A stretch of DNA of 26,931 bases, taken from NCBI GenBank assembly GCA_002104935.1, contig MCGT01000069.1:1-26931 (forward strand), in the 5' to 3' direction. The notes under the pieces were generated by a model. That model ran no database searches, was not told the origin of the DNA, and saw nothing but the letters and a program-made list of their open reading frames with translations. The position numbers were made by a program, and so were the translations under genes. This document shows positions 10,601-21,118 of this stretch, one piece after another (the first letter of the stretch is position 1; each line of letters begins with the position of its first letter). The DNA comes from Hesseltinella vesiculosa. Its lineage: Eukaryota; Mucoromycota; Mucoromycetes; Mucorales; Cunninghamellaceae.

Positions 10601-12082
10601 TACAAACAGGCTTGATGTGTCTCTGCTCTTTGCTTACCCATGATGATCGGCAGGAATGACTACTTCAAAGCAATGGTGGCGATCCATATCATCCAGGCGC
10701 TGGACATCGCAGGAGGCAAGGGAGACACAGTGATCCAGCGTCAACGATGCATCCTTCGGACCAATAACCTGACAGGCACCAAAATAGCCTTGATGGACAA
10801 AGAACCATTGTCGCTGCCATTCAAACGACGACGACTGTGAGAACAAGTAGCCGCATTTCCAATGATCAGTCATTTGGCCATCTTGCTGGAGAGCTTGATT
10901 CTGTAATGCAGCAAGCCCTAGCCTTTTTTGTTCCCATTCGTGCTGGCATGTGCGGTGGTCCTAACCACACGACAGAAAAAAAAAAAAAAAGCGTGAGCAA
11001 TAATAACGGATGATCGAGCTACTGATTATTTTTTTTTTACCTCCAAGATCCAGGCACCCCAGGACGAGATCAGAGCAGATATTCGCTGATGGATATCAGT
11101 CACGGTATCGAATTGAGATTGACAGGATTTGATGCAAGCATGAAATTTATCGAGCATGAAATGTTGCAAATCTGAGCGAAGGCGAAGGATTTCCAAAAGA
11201 TGATCGCCACAGAGCTTGACGTAGCTGGTCTTTGAGGTTTTCAATTGTTGGCCAAGCGCAGCTGATAGCGTTTCAGACGCAGTGCCTTTTTTCAAAAGGG
11301 CAAAATTGGTCAGGTGACGTTCGTACTCTTTCCGCACAGCCAGCTGTTTTTCTCGCAGCGCCTAGTGACATGGAGATAAGACGGTTATCATCTTGAAGCT
11401 TTCCAAGTCAAGGGGTTCTTACCTTGAACTCTGTAAAACGAGTGTCTATAAAATGCTGTAGCGGCTGTATGTACATCGTCTCAAGGTGAGATGCCTAATT
11501 GGTGCAGATGATTTTCAAGGTAAGACAAGCACACGAGAGGTCAGTTTCCAAAGAAAAAATGGGGTTCCTTTTTTTTTTTTTTTGCGGCCGCTGCCTACCA
11601 TTTTTGCCTGCAGTGACAAGGTGCTTTGGAAGGCATCTGTAACCTGGTTGACCATGATTCCCGTGACTTGAGCATCTTATACATATAAAAAAAAAACCGG
11701 CGTGAGTGTCGACAAATCTTTGGGCTTCTGTGTCTTGTCTCATTTTTCGTAAAAGGTGTAAAAAAAAAAAAGGCAACCTACCCAGGAGCGATGCATCAAC
11801 CTGATCAGCTGGTGTGAGTTGATGGACAATACGAGAGGTTTCTTTCTGTACGTCTAAATAACAACAGATTAGAAAGGTAAGCATTGCTTTTGGAGGTGTA
11901 GTGAGAAACATGAGGGGGATCTTACTGCTCAAGAGCAAAGCGTACGAAGTCCATTGAACTGATAGATCCTGAAGCCAGTTTTCAAAATTAGAGAGCTGAG
12001 AGTCGAAATGAACGGAAGAGGTTCGATATATAGGAGTGTCGCAAAGAGCATCGTAAAGGGAAATCAAAGGTATAGGCGTCAT
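7643..12082 (-). CDS. BAR-PH-GRAM-VASt membrane protein, Lam1/Lam3 (Ysp1/Sip3)-type sterol transfer protein
   Basis: Ten exons give 1,248 residues: 12082-11926, 11853-11782, 11675-11599, 11494-11423, 11361-11041, 10960-10638, 10562-8946, 8880-8723, 8655-7998 and 7934-7643. All junctions are in frame. The order matches the yeast Ysp1/Sip3 branch of the Lam family, which sit at ER-plasma membrane contacts and are linked to sterol transport. An N-terminal BAR-like helical region is followed by a PH domain (WKCGYLFSQSSSFEWQRQWFF to ESERDRQQWMEMI), a long Ser/Thr/Pro linker, a GRAM-like segment (YYGHVFLTQEHLWFYSRLA), and a VASt domain from CACDDHLDRLDVEVELP to the KTEALPYADAF region. A transmembrane helix (GIMLFVIVVCTLYGLWAALL) and a 120-residue tail end it. 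Length is close to Sip3. No direct evidence distinguishes Lam1 from Lam3. The neighbour TAP42 lies 221 bp downstream of its start on the same strand and is independent. Confidence 0.88.
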
Positions 12083-12303
12083 TGGGACATGCTCAAAAAG
12101 AGTTTGTGAAAAAAAAAAGGGGAGGAAGAAAAGGAACAGAATTTTTCCCGGGCCGGTGCCTCATTTTTTATTGCCGCGGCGTTTGAATTATTTTTCATTG
12201 CTCAAGCGGCAGCATCTGCCGATGGTGAATGCGGATTTGTGAAACGATGGAAAATGGAATGCTTTTTTTTTTTTAATTGTTAGGGGGTATACATGCCAAT
12301 TTG

Positions 12304-13551
12304 CTATCCCTTGTTGCCACGATTACCTGGAAAAAGAGAACCATGAGCCGTCTATTTAGGCCACCTGGTTTTTTTTTTTTTTTTGGCTTACCCCAGCCAC
12401 GAGGATTTGCTTCGACAAACTCGTCCCACTCCCGTTTCTTCATTGTTTCAGCATCCTGCGCTTCGTAATCATTGTCGTCGATTTCCTTTTTCTTGGGTTC
12501 TTCGCCACTGTCATCAAAAATAGGTGAGCATAGAATCTCTCAGGATGTCCACACTTACCCTCCTTCGATGATATTGCCACGTTCTCGCTCTTGGTCCAAA
12601 TATTCGTCAATGGTCATTGTGGGCAATGCCCATCCAGGTCGGAAAACCTGGTCCTTGATACGCTGGCGCTGGTTGGTGATGACAAAGGGCTGCAAGGGAC
12701 GGCCTTCCTTGGAAAGCAAAGGACCTCCACGACGTTGGGTCCAAGGCACTTGATCCAGGCGGCTCTCGTCATAGTCTGAACCGGAAGCGGCGGCCGATGC
12801 CGAGGACGAAGCAGTGCGCTGACGGTCGAGTTTCATTTTTTCCATTTCCTGCACCATGACAATTTCTTGCTCAATACCGTGCATCTGTTCCAGGCTGCGC
12901 AGCACCTCCATGTCGATTAAGGCAAGCACCCATTCCCGCTCCAGTTCGTCGTCCCTTTGGTCTTGGGTCTGATCGTCCAGCTGGGCACGTAATTGATGAA
13001 TGTTCTCTTTGAGGGCTTTTTCTCGTCGGTAGCGGGCAATTTTGGCCTGTCGTTGCTCGGCGGCCGACACTGTTACTTTTTTGTCGAGGCTTTGCTGCTC
13101 AAAGTACTGGGCGTCTTCCTTTTTCAGCAGCTGGTGGTCCTGGCATATCGATAGAAAGTCTTGGAAGTGGGTCTACACAGACAAGCACCAAAATGAATAT
13201 GAGTCACGTCGTAGCCAATGCCTATTTTTTAATCCTCTTCAGAGAGCTTGCCTTGGCCGTGGTCAACACAGCTGCACGATCGCCCTTGGTCGATTTCAGC
13301 ATCACTTGGCCCAAATAAGCCGAGGTCAACAAAAACTTGAGATCCGAGGGAGCCACATCATCAATGAGTTCGTTGGTGCTAAACATGGCCGTTCTTTCTA
13401 CGAGATGCTGTGCTGTTTCCAAGTATTGCAGTGCCTGCTGCACCTTTGCTTGGTACTCTTGATCGGTGCTGCTCAACGGCGTTTCTTCTAAAAACGTCAC
13501 CAGCTCCTGTCCCTTTGTAAAGAGCTCCCCCAATGATAGCTTCGTGTCCAT
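12304..13551 (-). CDS. TAP42: TAP42/IGBP1 (alpha4), regulatory partner of PP2A-type phosphatases
   Basis: TAP42/alpha4 binds catalytic subunits of PP2A-like phosphatases and acts in TOR signalling. Exons 13551-13252, 13172-12559, 12507-12392 and 12326-12304 give 350 residues, near the size of the human and yeast proteins. The N-terminal helical repeat region includes LSLGELFTKGQELVTFLEE. The family core follows: AEQRQAKIARYRREK, then QRRGGPLLSKEGRPLQPFVI and FRPGWALPTMTIDEYL. The C-terminal signature is EWDEFVEANPRGWGNRGNKG. Intron 1 has a GC donor (AAG|GCAAGC). Without it, an apparent open frame runs into lysine-rich intron sequence, and the helix joining TTAK to THFQDFL is lost. The final exon codes only the last seven residues (23 nt with stop). 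The 295 bp between this start and the MFS gene stop hold no recognised gene. Confidence 0.94.
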
Positions 13552-13846
13552 GATTAAGAATGCAATGGCGTGATTGATTAATGGATTAAAGATGAAAGGT
13601 CAATAATACAAATGGAAGAAAGGAGGATGAAGAGAGAGAAAATGAAAAGAAAAGAAAAATCGACCAGCACGAGCGGGCCACCGTGCAATCGTAGCAAAGC
13701 TCGCTTTTTTACTTTCAGCGCCAACCTATGATCAGCCTGTTCAAAGCTGAATACCACTTCATCTGAGAGGCCCAAGACTTCCATTATGGCAATTTCTGCT
13801 TGATCACCTGGGGTGCTTCTGTTTGGCGTATTATCTTTTTTTTTTA

Positions 13847-15852
13847 TTAATCCAAAGGCTTTTCGTTGGGGCTGCGCTGGTGTAGCAGGGCGTCGCTGTT
13901 GGCGACGGGCGTCAGCATGATTGACTGCTCTAGATCCTCGTATTCGTTCATTCGGCCTTCCAGTCTTGAGTATTTGCCTCGATCCTCTCTATTGTTTTGT
14001 TCGTACAGGTAATACACAATGGTCATGCAGATCAAAAAGACAATGGCCCCCACTGCAGCTCCTCGGAAACCCGTATCTTTCGAGATGAAATAAAAAACGC
14101 AGGCGTGAATACGCTTCTTTGCTTTCGCCTCTGGTTCTTTCTTCGGCCACTTACGATACCGGGGAGCGTCAGTCACAGGCCATAAATAAAGAGGTGTCCA
14201 AGTCCACATCATTGATGAAAACGTGTTCATGCAGGCGATGGCCATGGCGCGCAGCTCGGTGTTTGTCGTAATGATTTCGCTTGCCCAGGTCATCACCACC
14301 TAGAGTGAAAACAAAAAGATGAGCCCTTCGCCCTTGCCTTTTCCCTTTCTTTACCGAGGTCACCGATCCAAGTCCAGCATGGGTCAATATAAAGGCAACG
14401 TACAGGTATTTAAATGGCTGAATAAAGCTGGCAAGCATCCTACGGAGAGAAAACGAGGGGGCGTGTCAAGCGTGGATTAGATTTTCAGCACACGCTTTAC
14501 AAGCAGCCAAGGAGGCCAAAGGAAGCAGGGAGGAGCAGGCACCAAATTCTTGATTGAAGGTGATCGCTAATAAATCCATTGGTCACACCCACCAGCATGG
14601 TGATCAGCATGTCGGGCTACAAAAAAAACGTTAGTCGTCGCGCATTTTGTTCGCAGACGTTTTCCTGTTTTACCGTTGACAACAAATTTGCGGTAACCGC
14701 GTCAAACCCGAGCTTCTTGGCCACAATGCCCAAAACATGACATGCCCCCAAAGCCACATGGAGGGCAGCCCAGCCAATCATGAATGGGTACAAGTAAACA
14801 TTACCTGCAAGGGTTCGCAGTTTTGCCCAGCGGCTGCCTTGGTCCTTTCTGTGATCACGTGCATCAGATCCCCCTGTACGTTGGATCGCAATGTCTTTTT
14901 CCTGTGCAAAGGGAAAGCCGCTGAGTTTCGGCAAGCATTCCGCAGATGCCCTATTGACTTACCGCCTTGCTGAGCCATTGAGTGGTAGCTGGGTAGTCTG
15001 GCAAATAATAATAACCAAAGAATGCAAGCAGGCTGGTCAAAAGAGCATCAAACACAAACATCCAGCGCCACCTAGGGAAAAAAAAAAAAGCAAATGAGGG
15101 TCGCCCCCTGATATTATTTTTTTTTTTTGCATACCCACTGATGTTCCAGACACCGTCCATGGTTTTCAACATCACGGCTTGGACAAGGCCACTGGACCCA
15201 GCACCAAGTGCCCCACACAAATTCAACAAAGCCATCCGTTTGCCCAGTTCTCGTTTGGTATACCAGGTTCCTAGCAGGAAGACAATCTAAATCTCAAACG
15301 GTGAGCTCTCCTTGTGTGTGTCTTTTTCATGACCTACCCCAGGGTAGAAACCTGCTTCAAAGGACCCCAACAGGTACCGGATGATATAAACCGCTCGCAC
15401 GGACCTGACACACGCCATGGATAACGTCAATAAACACCAAATAGCCTCAAGGAAGGGCAAGTACACAGACGGCCGGTACCGTGAGAGGATGATATTGGAA
15501 GGGATCTGCATGCTAGTGAAGAAAAGCAAAGGGTTACATGGGCGTGTTTTGCGCGTGAGCCTCCTCTATTGTTTTACGACAAATAACCAATCATAAATAG
15601 CACACCCATCCAGTTATACTGTAACCCAGTGATATTTAGTTCTTCTTCCATACCGCTAATAAAGGCACTGCCTATAGACAAGTTATAAGAGACGCCATGG
15701 CTTTGGTTCAAACATTTACCTAGATTTGTGCTGTCCAAAGTTTTGACAATGTTGCCTGCCATGGCAAACGCCAAAAGTCGTTTGTCCAGTCGACGAACAA
15801 ATGCTCGTTCTTCGGGGCTTACTTGTTTTTCAGTGTCATCTCGATTGGCCAT
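13847..15852 (-). CDS. Major facilitator superfamily transporter, Dal5/Fen2 (anion:cation symporter) type
   Basis: Ten exons give 488 residues: 15852-15720, 15671-15578, 15512-15338, 15286-15135, 15071-14963, 14901-14674, 14616-14501, 14439-14355, 14299-14155 and 14076-13847, all joining in frame. The protein shows the fold and motifs of fungal allantoate/pantothenate/vitamin permeases. It has a cytosolic N-terminus with LDKRLLAF, the STNLGSAFISGM loop after the first helix, MQIPSNIILSRY, the RYLLGSFEAGFYPG segment, and TWYTKRELGKRMALLN. Its second half ends in WTPLYLWPVTDAPRYHTGFRG. About twelve hydrophobic segments can be traced. The substrate cannot be read from sequence; pantothenate (Fen2/Liz1) is a reasonable guess because APRYHTGFRG-like ends occur in that group. 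Intron 4 pairs an A12 run at its donor with a T12 run near its acceptor. Confidence 0.88.
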
Positions 15853-16213
15853 GGCTAATTACCAATTGGATAGAAATAAACGAAAGGATCTAAAAAGGAA
15901 GAGGACAAATAATATAAAAAGGTCTTTGTTTTCTTTTGTTTGATGGTGGGATGAGTTGTTATGTGGGTCAAGCGTAAAGGGAGGTGGAAAGGGGTATCCA
16001 AAGAAAAAAAGTGGAAAGAGAGGTCAGGAGAAAATCGATCATTGTCCAATCATTCAAACATGAAGCCCAAACTCAGTTGTGTGTCACTTTGCAATATAAA
16101 GTCATTTATGCAGATGCTTCAATCGGCTGGTCTCCTTGCCAATCGATCAATGGGCAGGGAATAAAAATGTGGAATGCCATGCTTTATTATTTTTCATGGT
16201 TCAAAAAAAAAAT
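15853..16213. promoter_or_regulatory. Intergenic stretch: MFS transporter promoter and THOC7 3' flank
   Basis: Both neighbours are on the minus strand, so this 361-bp stretch holds the THOC7 3' end and the MFS promoter. It is AT-rich, with a CCAAT on the plus strand near 16047. Short open frames here are made largely of lysine and serine codons and have no family character. I see no RNA gene or repeat. Confidence 0.35.
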
Positions 16214-17286
16214 TCAGGAATTCTTGCTGTCGTCATTGGCAACCAGTCCTTCTTCATCGTCCTCATCGTTTCGTTCTTGGAATCGGTTGGAAGCTGTCGG
16301 TTCATTCTCGTCTTCTTGCGTTACTTGCATTCGGTCTTCTTCCTCGTCATCCGATGATTCGTAGCCCATGTCCATCAGTCGTTTGTGTGTTTCGCGCTAG
16401 AGAGAACAAAGGTGAGACGCTGAAGACACTGACAGAACACTTACGTCTTGGACGCGTTGGTCATCCATTTCCTTTTGTAACTGCTTCACGCTGCCGATCA
16501 GCGTGGCCAGTTTGCTTTTCCGTAATTCCAGTACTTGCACCTTGGTACTCTTTTCCATCGTCAGCCATTCGATATCAGCTTCAAGTTGTGCTATGGAACT
16601 ATTGCGAAGTGAATAAACGGCTCCATGATTTTTAAAAAAAAGTGCTTGACTCACGCCTGGTATTCTTCTCTAGTTTTGAGCTTCATGACTTCCAAAGCCA
16701 CCTTGTCATATTCTAGCTTGTTGTCTCTCACTTTTTGCGCTTGAATCAAGTCTTCGCGCAGGTTTTGGATATCATTCTGGGATTGGGCAACCTTGGTTGC
16801 TATGGAACGAAAAAAAGTCAGTGGATGGCCTCGGTCAAGGCTGGCTAGCTGTTTTACCCGTGCTTTCAACGGTGCTGCCATATCCTTGTTCGTCAAATTT
16901 GGAAGCCTGTTGTAACAACGGCTGTTTCACCATGCACACCTTTTGGTAGTTGGCAATTTGTGAAATGAGAGAGCTGTAGGTGACGGATCTACAACGAAAA
17001 AGCGTTTTGTGTCAATGCACTCTCTCCTGGCGAATCTATCAGCACATAGCTGTGCTCTGTTTATTAACGTATACGTTCTTACGCTTCTTCGACGGTAGAT
17101 GTTGGTAAGCTGTGCAGCCACATGTAGATTCGTTTTTCCAGCGATCGCAGTGTCTTTTCATCCAGCATCAATCGAGCTCGTAGGACATGTTCTTTTAAAC
17201 ACAAACGGGCATGAGTCTTGATAAAAGGGTATCGATCTTTTGCAGGCATAGAGTGCTTTGTATGTATTACCATCTTCTGTGTTCAT
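16214..17286 (-). CDS. THOC7: THO complex subunit 7 (THOC7-like)
   Basis: THOC7 is a coiled-coil subunit of the nuclear THO/TREX complex, which couples transcription to mRNA export. Exons 17286-17271, 17236-17083, 16988-16858, 16799-16655, 16598-16445 and 16396-16214 give 260 residues with every junction in frame. The core matches the family: LMLDEKTLRSLEKRIYMWL near the N-terminus, a segment with YSSLISQIANYQK, then a coiled coil beginning NLREDLIQAQKVRDNKLEYD, which parallels the human stretch with ILQAKRIRKNRQEYD. The tail is acidic (SSDDEEEDRMQVTQEDENE). The first exon is only 16 nt (MNTED plus one base), so the start is less certain than the rest. Fanzor copy B ends 260 bp upstream on the same strand, so the THOC7 promoter lies in that short gap. 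Confidence 0.88.
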
Positions 17287-17546
17287 GTTTGATTCGTCCA
17301 ACCAAAAAAAAAAAAAAAAAAACTTGCGGGTAAAAGAATCGAGCTTTCCTTTCTGCTTGGGAAAGTTTCTATTTTCTGCGCCTGCACTAGGGGAAAAAAG
17401 AAAAATCAGCATCCAATCAAATTTCCCCTTCCCCGTACCCTAACCAAACAATTTTTTTACCTGCAAAAGCATTAAACCGTTCTTGTCAAGGGACAGACGA
17501 TAACCTTTTCTAAAAGGTTGCTCTATCTAAAAAAAAAAAAACATGC
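17287..17546. other. Short gap after Fanzor copy B, with a perfect hairpin; THOC7 promoter
   Basis: On the minus strand this is the 3' flank of Fanzor copy B and the 5' flank of THOC7. A perfect inverted repeat, AACCTTTT-CT-AAAAGGTT, lies at 17502-17519, twenty-seven bases past the Fanzor stop, after a T13 run on the minus strand. It could be a guide-RNA stem or a transcription-end structure. An A20-like run sits at 17302-17321. No coding sequence is seen. Confidence 0.3.
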
Positions 17547-20500
17547 CTAAAACTCGGGGGATGGAGGGCGAGGGAGGGGACAAAAGGCAAGGAGCCGATG
17601 GCGGTGATCAAAGTAGTGACGAGCAATGGCAAACATGTTGGACGCAGCGGAAGTGTCACGATCCAGCACCACTCGGCACAAATCGCAGCGCAAGAGGCCG
17701 TATATTTTGCTGCCATCAATGTAAAAAGGCTTGAGCTTGTCATGGCAAATGCAGCAACGCTGTATGGATCGATAAAAAAAAATTGAGTCAGTGACCAAGT
17801 CTTCACTTCTCTCCACTGCACTTGTTCAGCACCTTGCTGGTGTTGAATTCCCATATGGATACCACCAACAAGCGTCCTTGGCTTTGCCGTTCCTCGAGAT
17901 TGTTGAAGACCAAATTGGATGGCCCAGGTAACTGCTTCTTCAAGGGGGTTGCCACTTTCTTGCCTTTAAGGCCGTCGCCAAACACAATCATCGGCACACG
18001 GTCGGGGGAGGCTACGTGTTTGGTGACTCCGTGGCTCAGTCGCGTAGTTGCCTTCATTGCTGGAGCAGATCTATAAAAAATAAGGCATTCAGAGGTCTGT
18101 TGCCGGTCTGAAAGTTGATTCGTTTTTTTTTTACCGTCGTTCCGTCATTTCAAGGTGAATGCTGTTGAGCTGACCTTGGACAAACATGCGTTCTTCATTA
18201 AGGTCATTCAAGGATGCTTCAAGACGAGCAAGTTTTTGATCGAGCTGGTACACAGTGGTAGGTAATGCTGGTCCAGATGCCGACTTCATGGCCTTTTTAT
18301 AGGACATGATTCGCATATTCGTGTCTTGTATGGTGCGTTCCAAGATCGTAAGATTCTGGCGTAAGGCGTGCGTCGTTTCGTGAAGCTTGAGGGCACGCTT
18401 GTGTCTGGCACGCTTGCGTCGTTTTCTCCGATTGCGCTTCGTTTTGGTACGCTTTTCTTTCACATACTTGCGCGAGATGCCAGCAAGGACATTTGACACA
18501 TAGGCTACACCGCGCTGCCTGCCACGATACGCGTTAAACTTGGCGACCGAGTGTTGGTGCCCATAAAAGGTGAAGAAAATACCAAGGCGGTCCAGAATGT
18601 AGCGACAGCGCTTTTCGTATTCGTGGGGAGATGGATGACGAGGTGGGATGGCGGATTCAATTTGCTGGTAGCTGAGGGAACGACCATTGTGTGGGTCCAA
18701 AAACATTGTTATCTTCTTTCGTTGTTCCAACTCTTGCATTCGTTTCTGCGTTCCACATTGTGCGCGATACTCCCGAGCAGAGACCTTGTAAACAGGAAAT
18801 GGTTCCCGAGGGGAGGCTTCTGGGAGTGGGTCATTGCTAGCGGTTGAGACGAGAGACACAGTGGCTGGGACATCCAGTGACATGAGGCTGGCTTCGTCAT
18901 CATCATCATCATTATAGAACAAATTGTCTTTTTCCACAAACATAGCACTGTCCACGTCAGGAGTACCAGATGCACCTGTTTCCAGTGTTAATGCACCAGT
19001 GTCACGCGTAAGTTCTTGCAGCATGCTAAGTGGCTGTCCAGCAGCACCATCACCGTCGTCGTCGCTTTCATACGCGCCTTCATCAGAACTGTTGCTGCCA
19101 TCACCAGCACCATCCTCAGCCTGGATTTGACGGGGGAATGGGGTTCCACAAGCCGCTGTGATAATAGCCCGTCGGCCAGGGTCCACGGCTGTCATTCGGA
19201 AGTGGTCCATCAAGTCGGGTGGCACGTCGTCCATGTGGGGTAACTTGATGGTTGGCCGATTGATCCGGGGACGGCGGTGGAAATGGAACGAACATGACAC
19301 GCCGTCCGACCAAACGAATGCACCAAAAAAGTGCGGGTTGAGCATGATCGACTCCAACATTTCATCTGAGCTAATTAGAAAAAAAAAAGAGTAGGGAAAA
19401 TAGATGAGATTCGACTACACCTTGCCACACCACTTCTGCCTTTTACCTTGAAAATCCAAACATGTCCATTTTAAACACCTCGAAAAAAATGGGGAGCGAT
19501 CCCAAGAAGCTAGCCTGATTGTTGTCAGAGGTAGCAGTCGTAGGGGTGGTGGCTGGCCGGGTGCGGGGCGTAGGACGGGAAGGGCCAGCGACTTGTCGGT
19601 CGGCTGCGAACTCTTGACTGGTGTGCGTGTACGACGTGTATTCCGTCAGGCGAGTGATCGTCTTCGCAGTGATTGGGATTGCTCGGCGATCCAGACCTGG
19701 CTCTGGGAGGATGGTGAAGTGAGGTCCTTGACAGGGTTTTCATTTTCTTGGTCCTTGTAATCTTGATAAGCAGACGCAATTTGAATCAAGATTTTCAGAG
19801 TCATGGTTGGATCTTCTTGCAGCTTTCCTTCGTCAATCAAGCCCATGCCAGGCGGCTTCATAGCCAGGACTTGTTGTGTGATTATGGCAATGGCTTCATC
19901 GGCAGGCGTGTTCGTGCTTTGCGATTCACCCGTAGAGATGTCATGTGGATGGCTCGGCGAGGGATGGGTGAGGGATGGTGATGGTGGATGTGGGACATCC
20001 AGCGAGGGTGAGTTGTTTTCAGCGGTGGTGGTGGTATGTTCAGCAAAGAGCTGGTAAAGATCGTCAACGACATTGTTCAACCGTGGCACCTATTTTAAAA
20101 TGCGAAAAAAAAGTGAGTTTCCCCCCTTTCCGTTTTACGCTCAGTTGCCAGCTTACCTCTTGTCCTTGGACAGCAAAGAGGAATTTGATGTACCGCTTCA
20201 CCTTGCGATCAAACTTTTCGGCCAAGCAATTGGTGTAGGCCGTTTCCAATGCATCAAGACAAGGAGTCAGGGTATCGGCGATAAATTTGTGCCCATGGAA
20301 GTGGGCTGGGTCATAGCGGATGCTAGGGTGGTCGCGAGCAAAGGCCATCCAATGGGAAAGAAGGGAAGGGGGCAGGCGTGCGCGGGTATTTTCACTGGTA
20401 ATGGGGTTGGCAGGATCATTTCGTGAGGCTGGGCTGCGAGGGTACACCAGCTGAGTAAGAGAATAAAGGCCATTGGTGCAGATGAGGTAATTGTTGAATT

Positions 20501-21118
20501 CATCAGGGAATGACAGAGCAAAATGATTCAAGAAGATCTGCACACGCACCAAAATATTCTTCACGCACTTGCTGGTGGCTTCAATATTTCTTTTAAGAGG
20601 CAAAGCATACGGCAAGTTGACAACCGCGTCGAAGCCAACCTTTCGAGCAAAGGTGACATGGCCTGGCATCCATTCCCGAAGAAAGTCGGCCTTGTTGACT
20701 TTGTGCATGGGACAAGCATGGCTGGCAGCAGTCATGTGACCCATGTTGCCACAGGCCTTGCATGGCCCAATGGCATTGGGGTTGCGCTGGTCTTGTTTCT
20801 TTTTGCGGCGACCAGCCTGGCGCGCCTCTTGGCGACGGCGTTCTGCTTGGGCACGAGGATCAGCAGACCCAGTGCCTGAAGCATAAAGTGGTGAGGACAA
20901 CAATCACTGGTTTCAACGTGTGACTTACGTTCACGGTATATTTTGGCTTGTGTCCAAATAGCAAGGACTTGCTCTTCGGTAAGTTCCCACTCACCACGTC
21001 CGTGCTGAAGAGGGGCCAGATGAAGCCATTCATCTCGTGCACGCGTGAACGATGCGTCGTTCATAAAGCATAAAGCCTCGTAAAAAGCTTGAAGGTGATC
21101 TTTGGGAAAATATTGCAT
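17547..21118 (-). CDS. Fanzor-type RuvC nuclease (eukaryotic TnpB homologue), copy B, complete-looking
   Basis: Exons 21118-20929, 20875-20157, 20089-19447 (with one small internal break), 19370-18135, 18070-17833 and 17759-17547 give about 1,067 residues. N-terminal features are a basic stretch and a zinc knuckle (CKACGNMGHMTAASHAC, residues 102-118). The nuclease core has the RuvC-I aspartate in MTAVDPGRRAII (D569), FGDGLKGKK, then WEFNTSKRCCIC with the TS pair two residues before a C4 finger (C999, C1002, C1022, C1025), and the RuvC-III aspartate in LDRDTSAASNM (D1032). An acidic low-complexity insert and a strongly basic patch (KTKRNRRKRRKRARHKRALK) lie between RuvC-I and the finger, so that spacing is about 426 residues, long for the family. 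Between 19662 and 19732 the frame changes; a 35-nt or 71-nt intron with a weak donor, or an indel, would explain it. The last intron (17832-17760) has a GTGCTG donor, but joining there restores the TSxxCxxC motif exactly. Confidence 0.82.

Noticed and set aside
13578..13784. 68-codon minus-strand frame upstream of TAP42
   Set aside because: No family character, very hydrophobic biased end, and it lies in the gap between the MFS stop and the TAP42 start.
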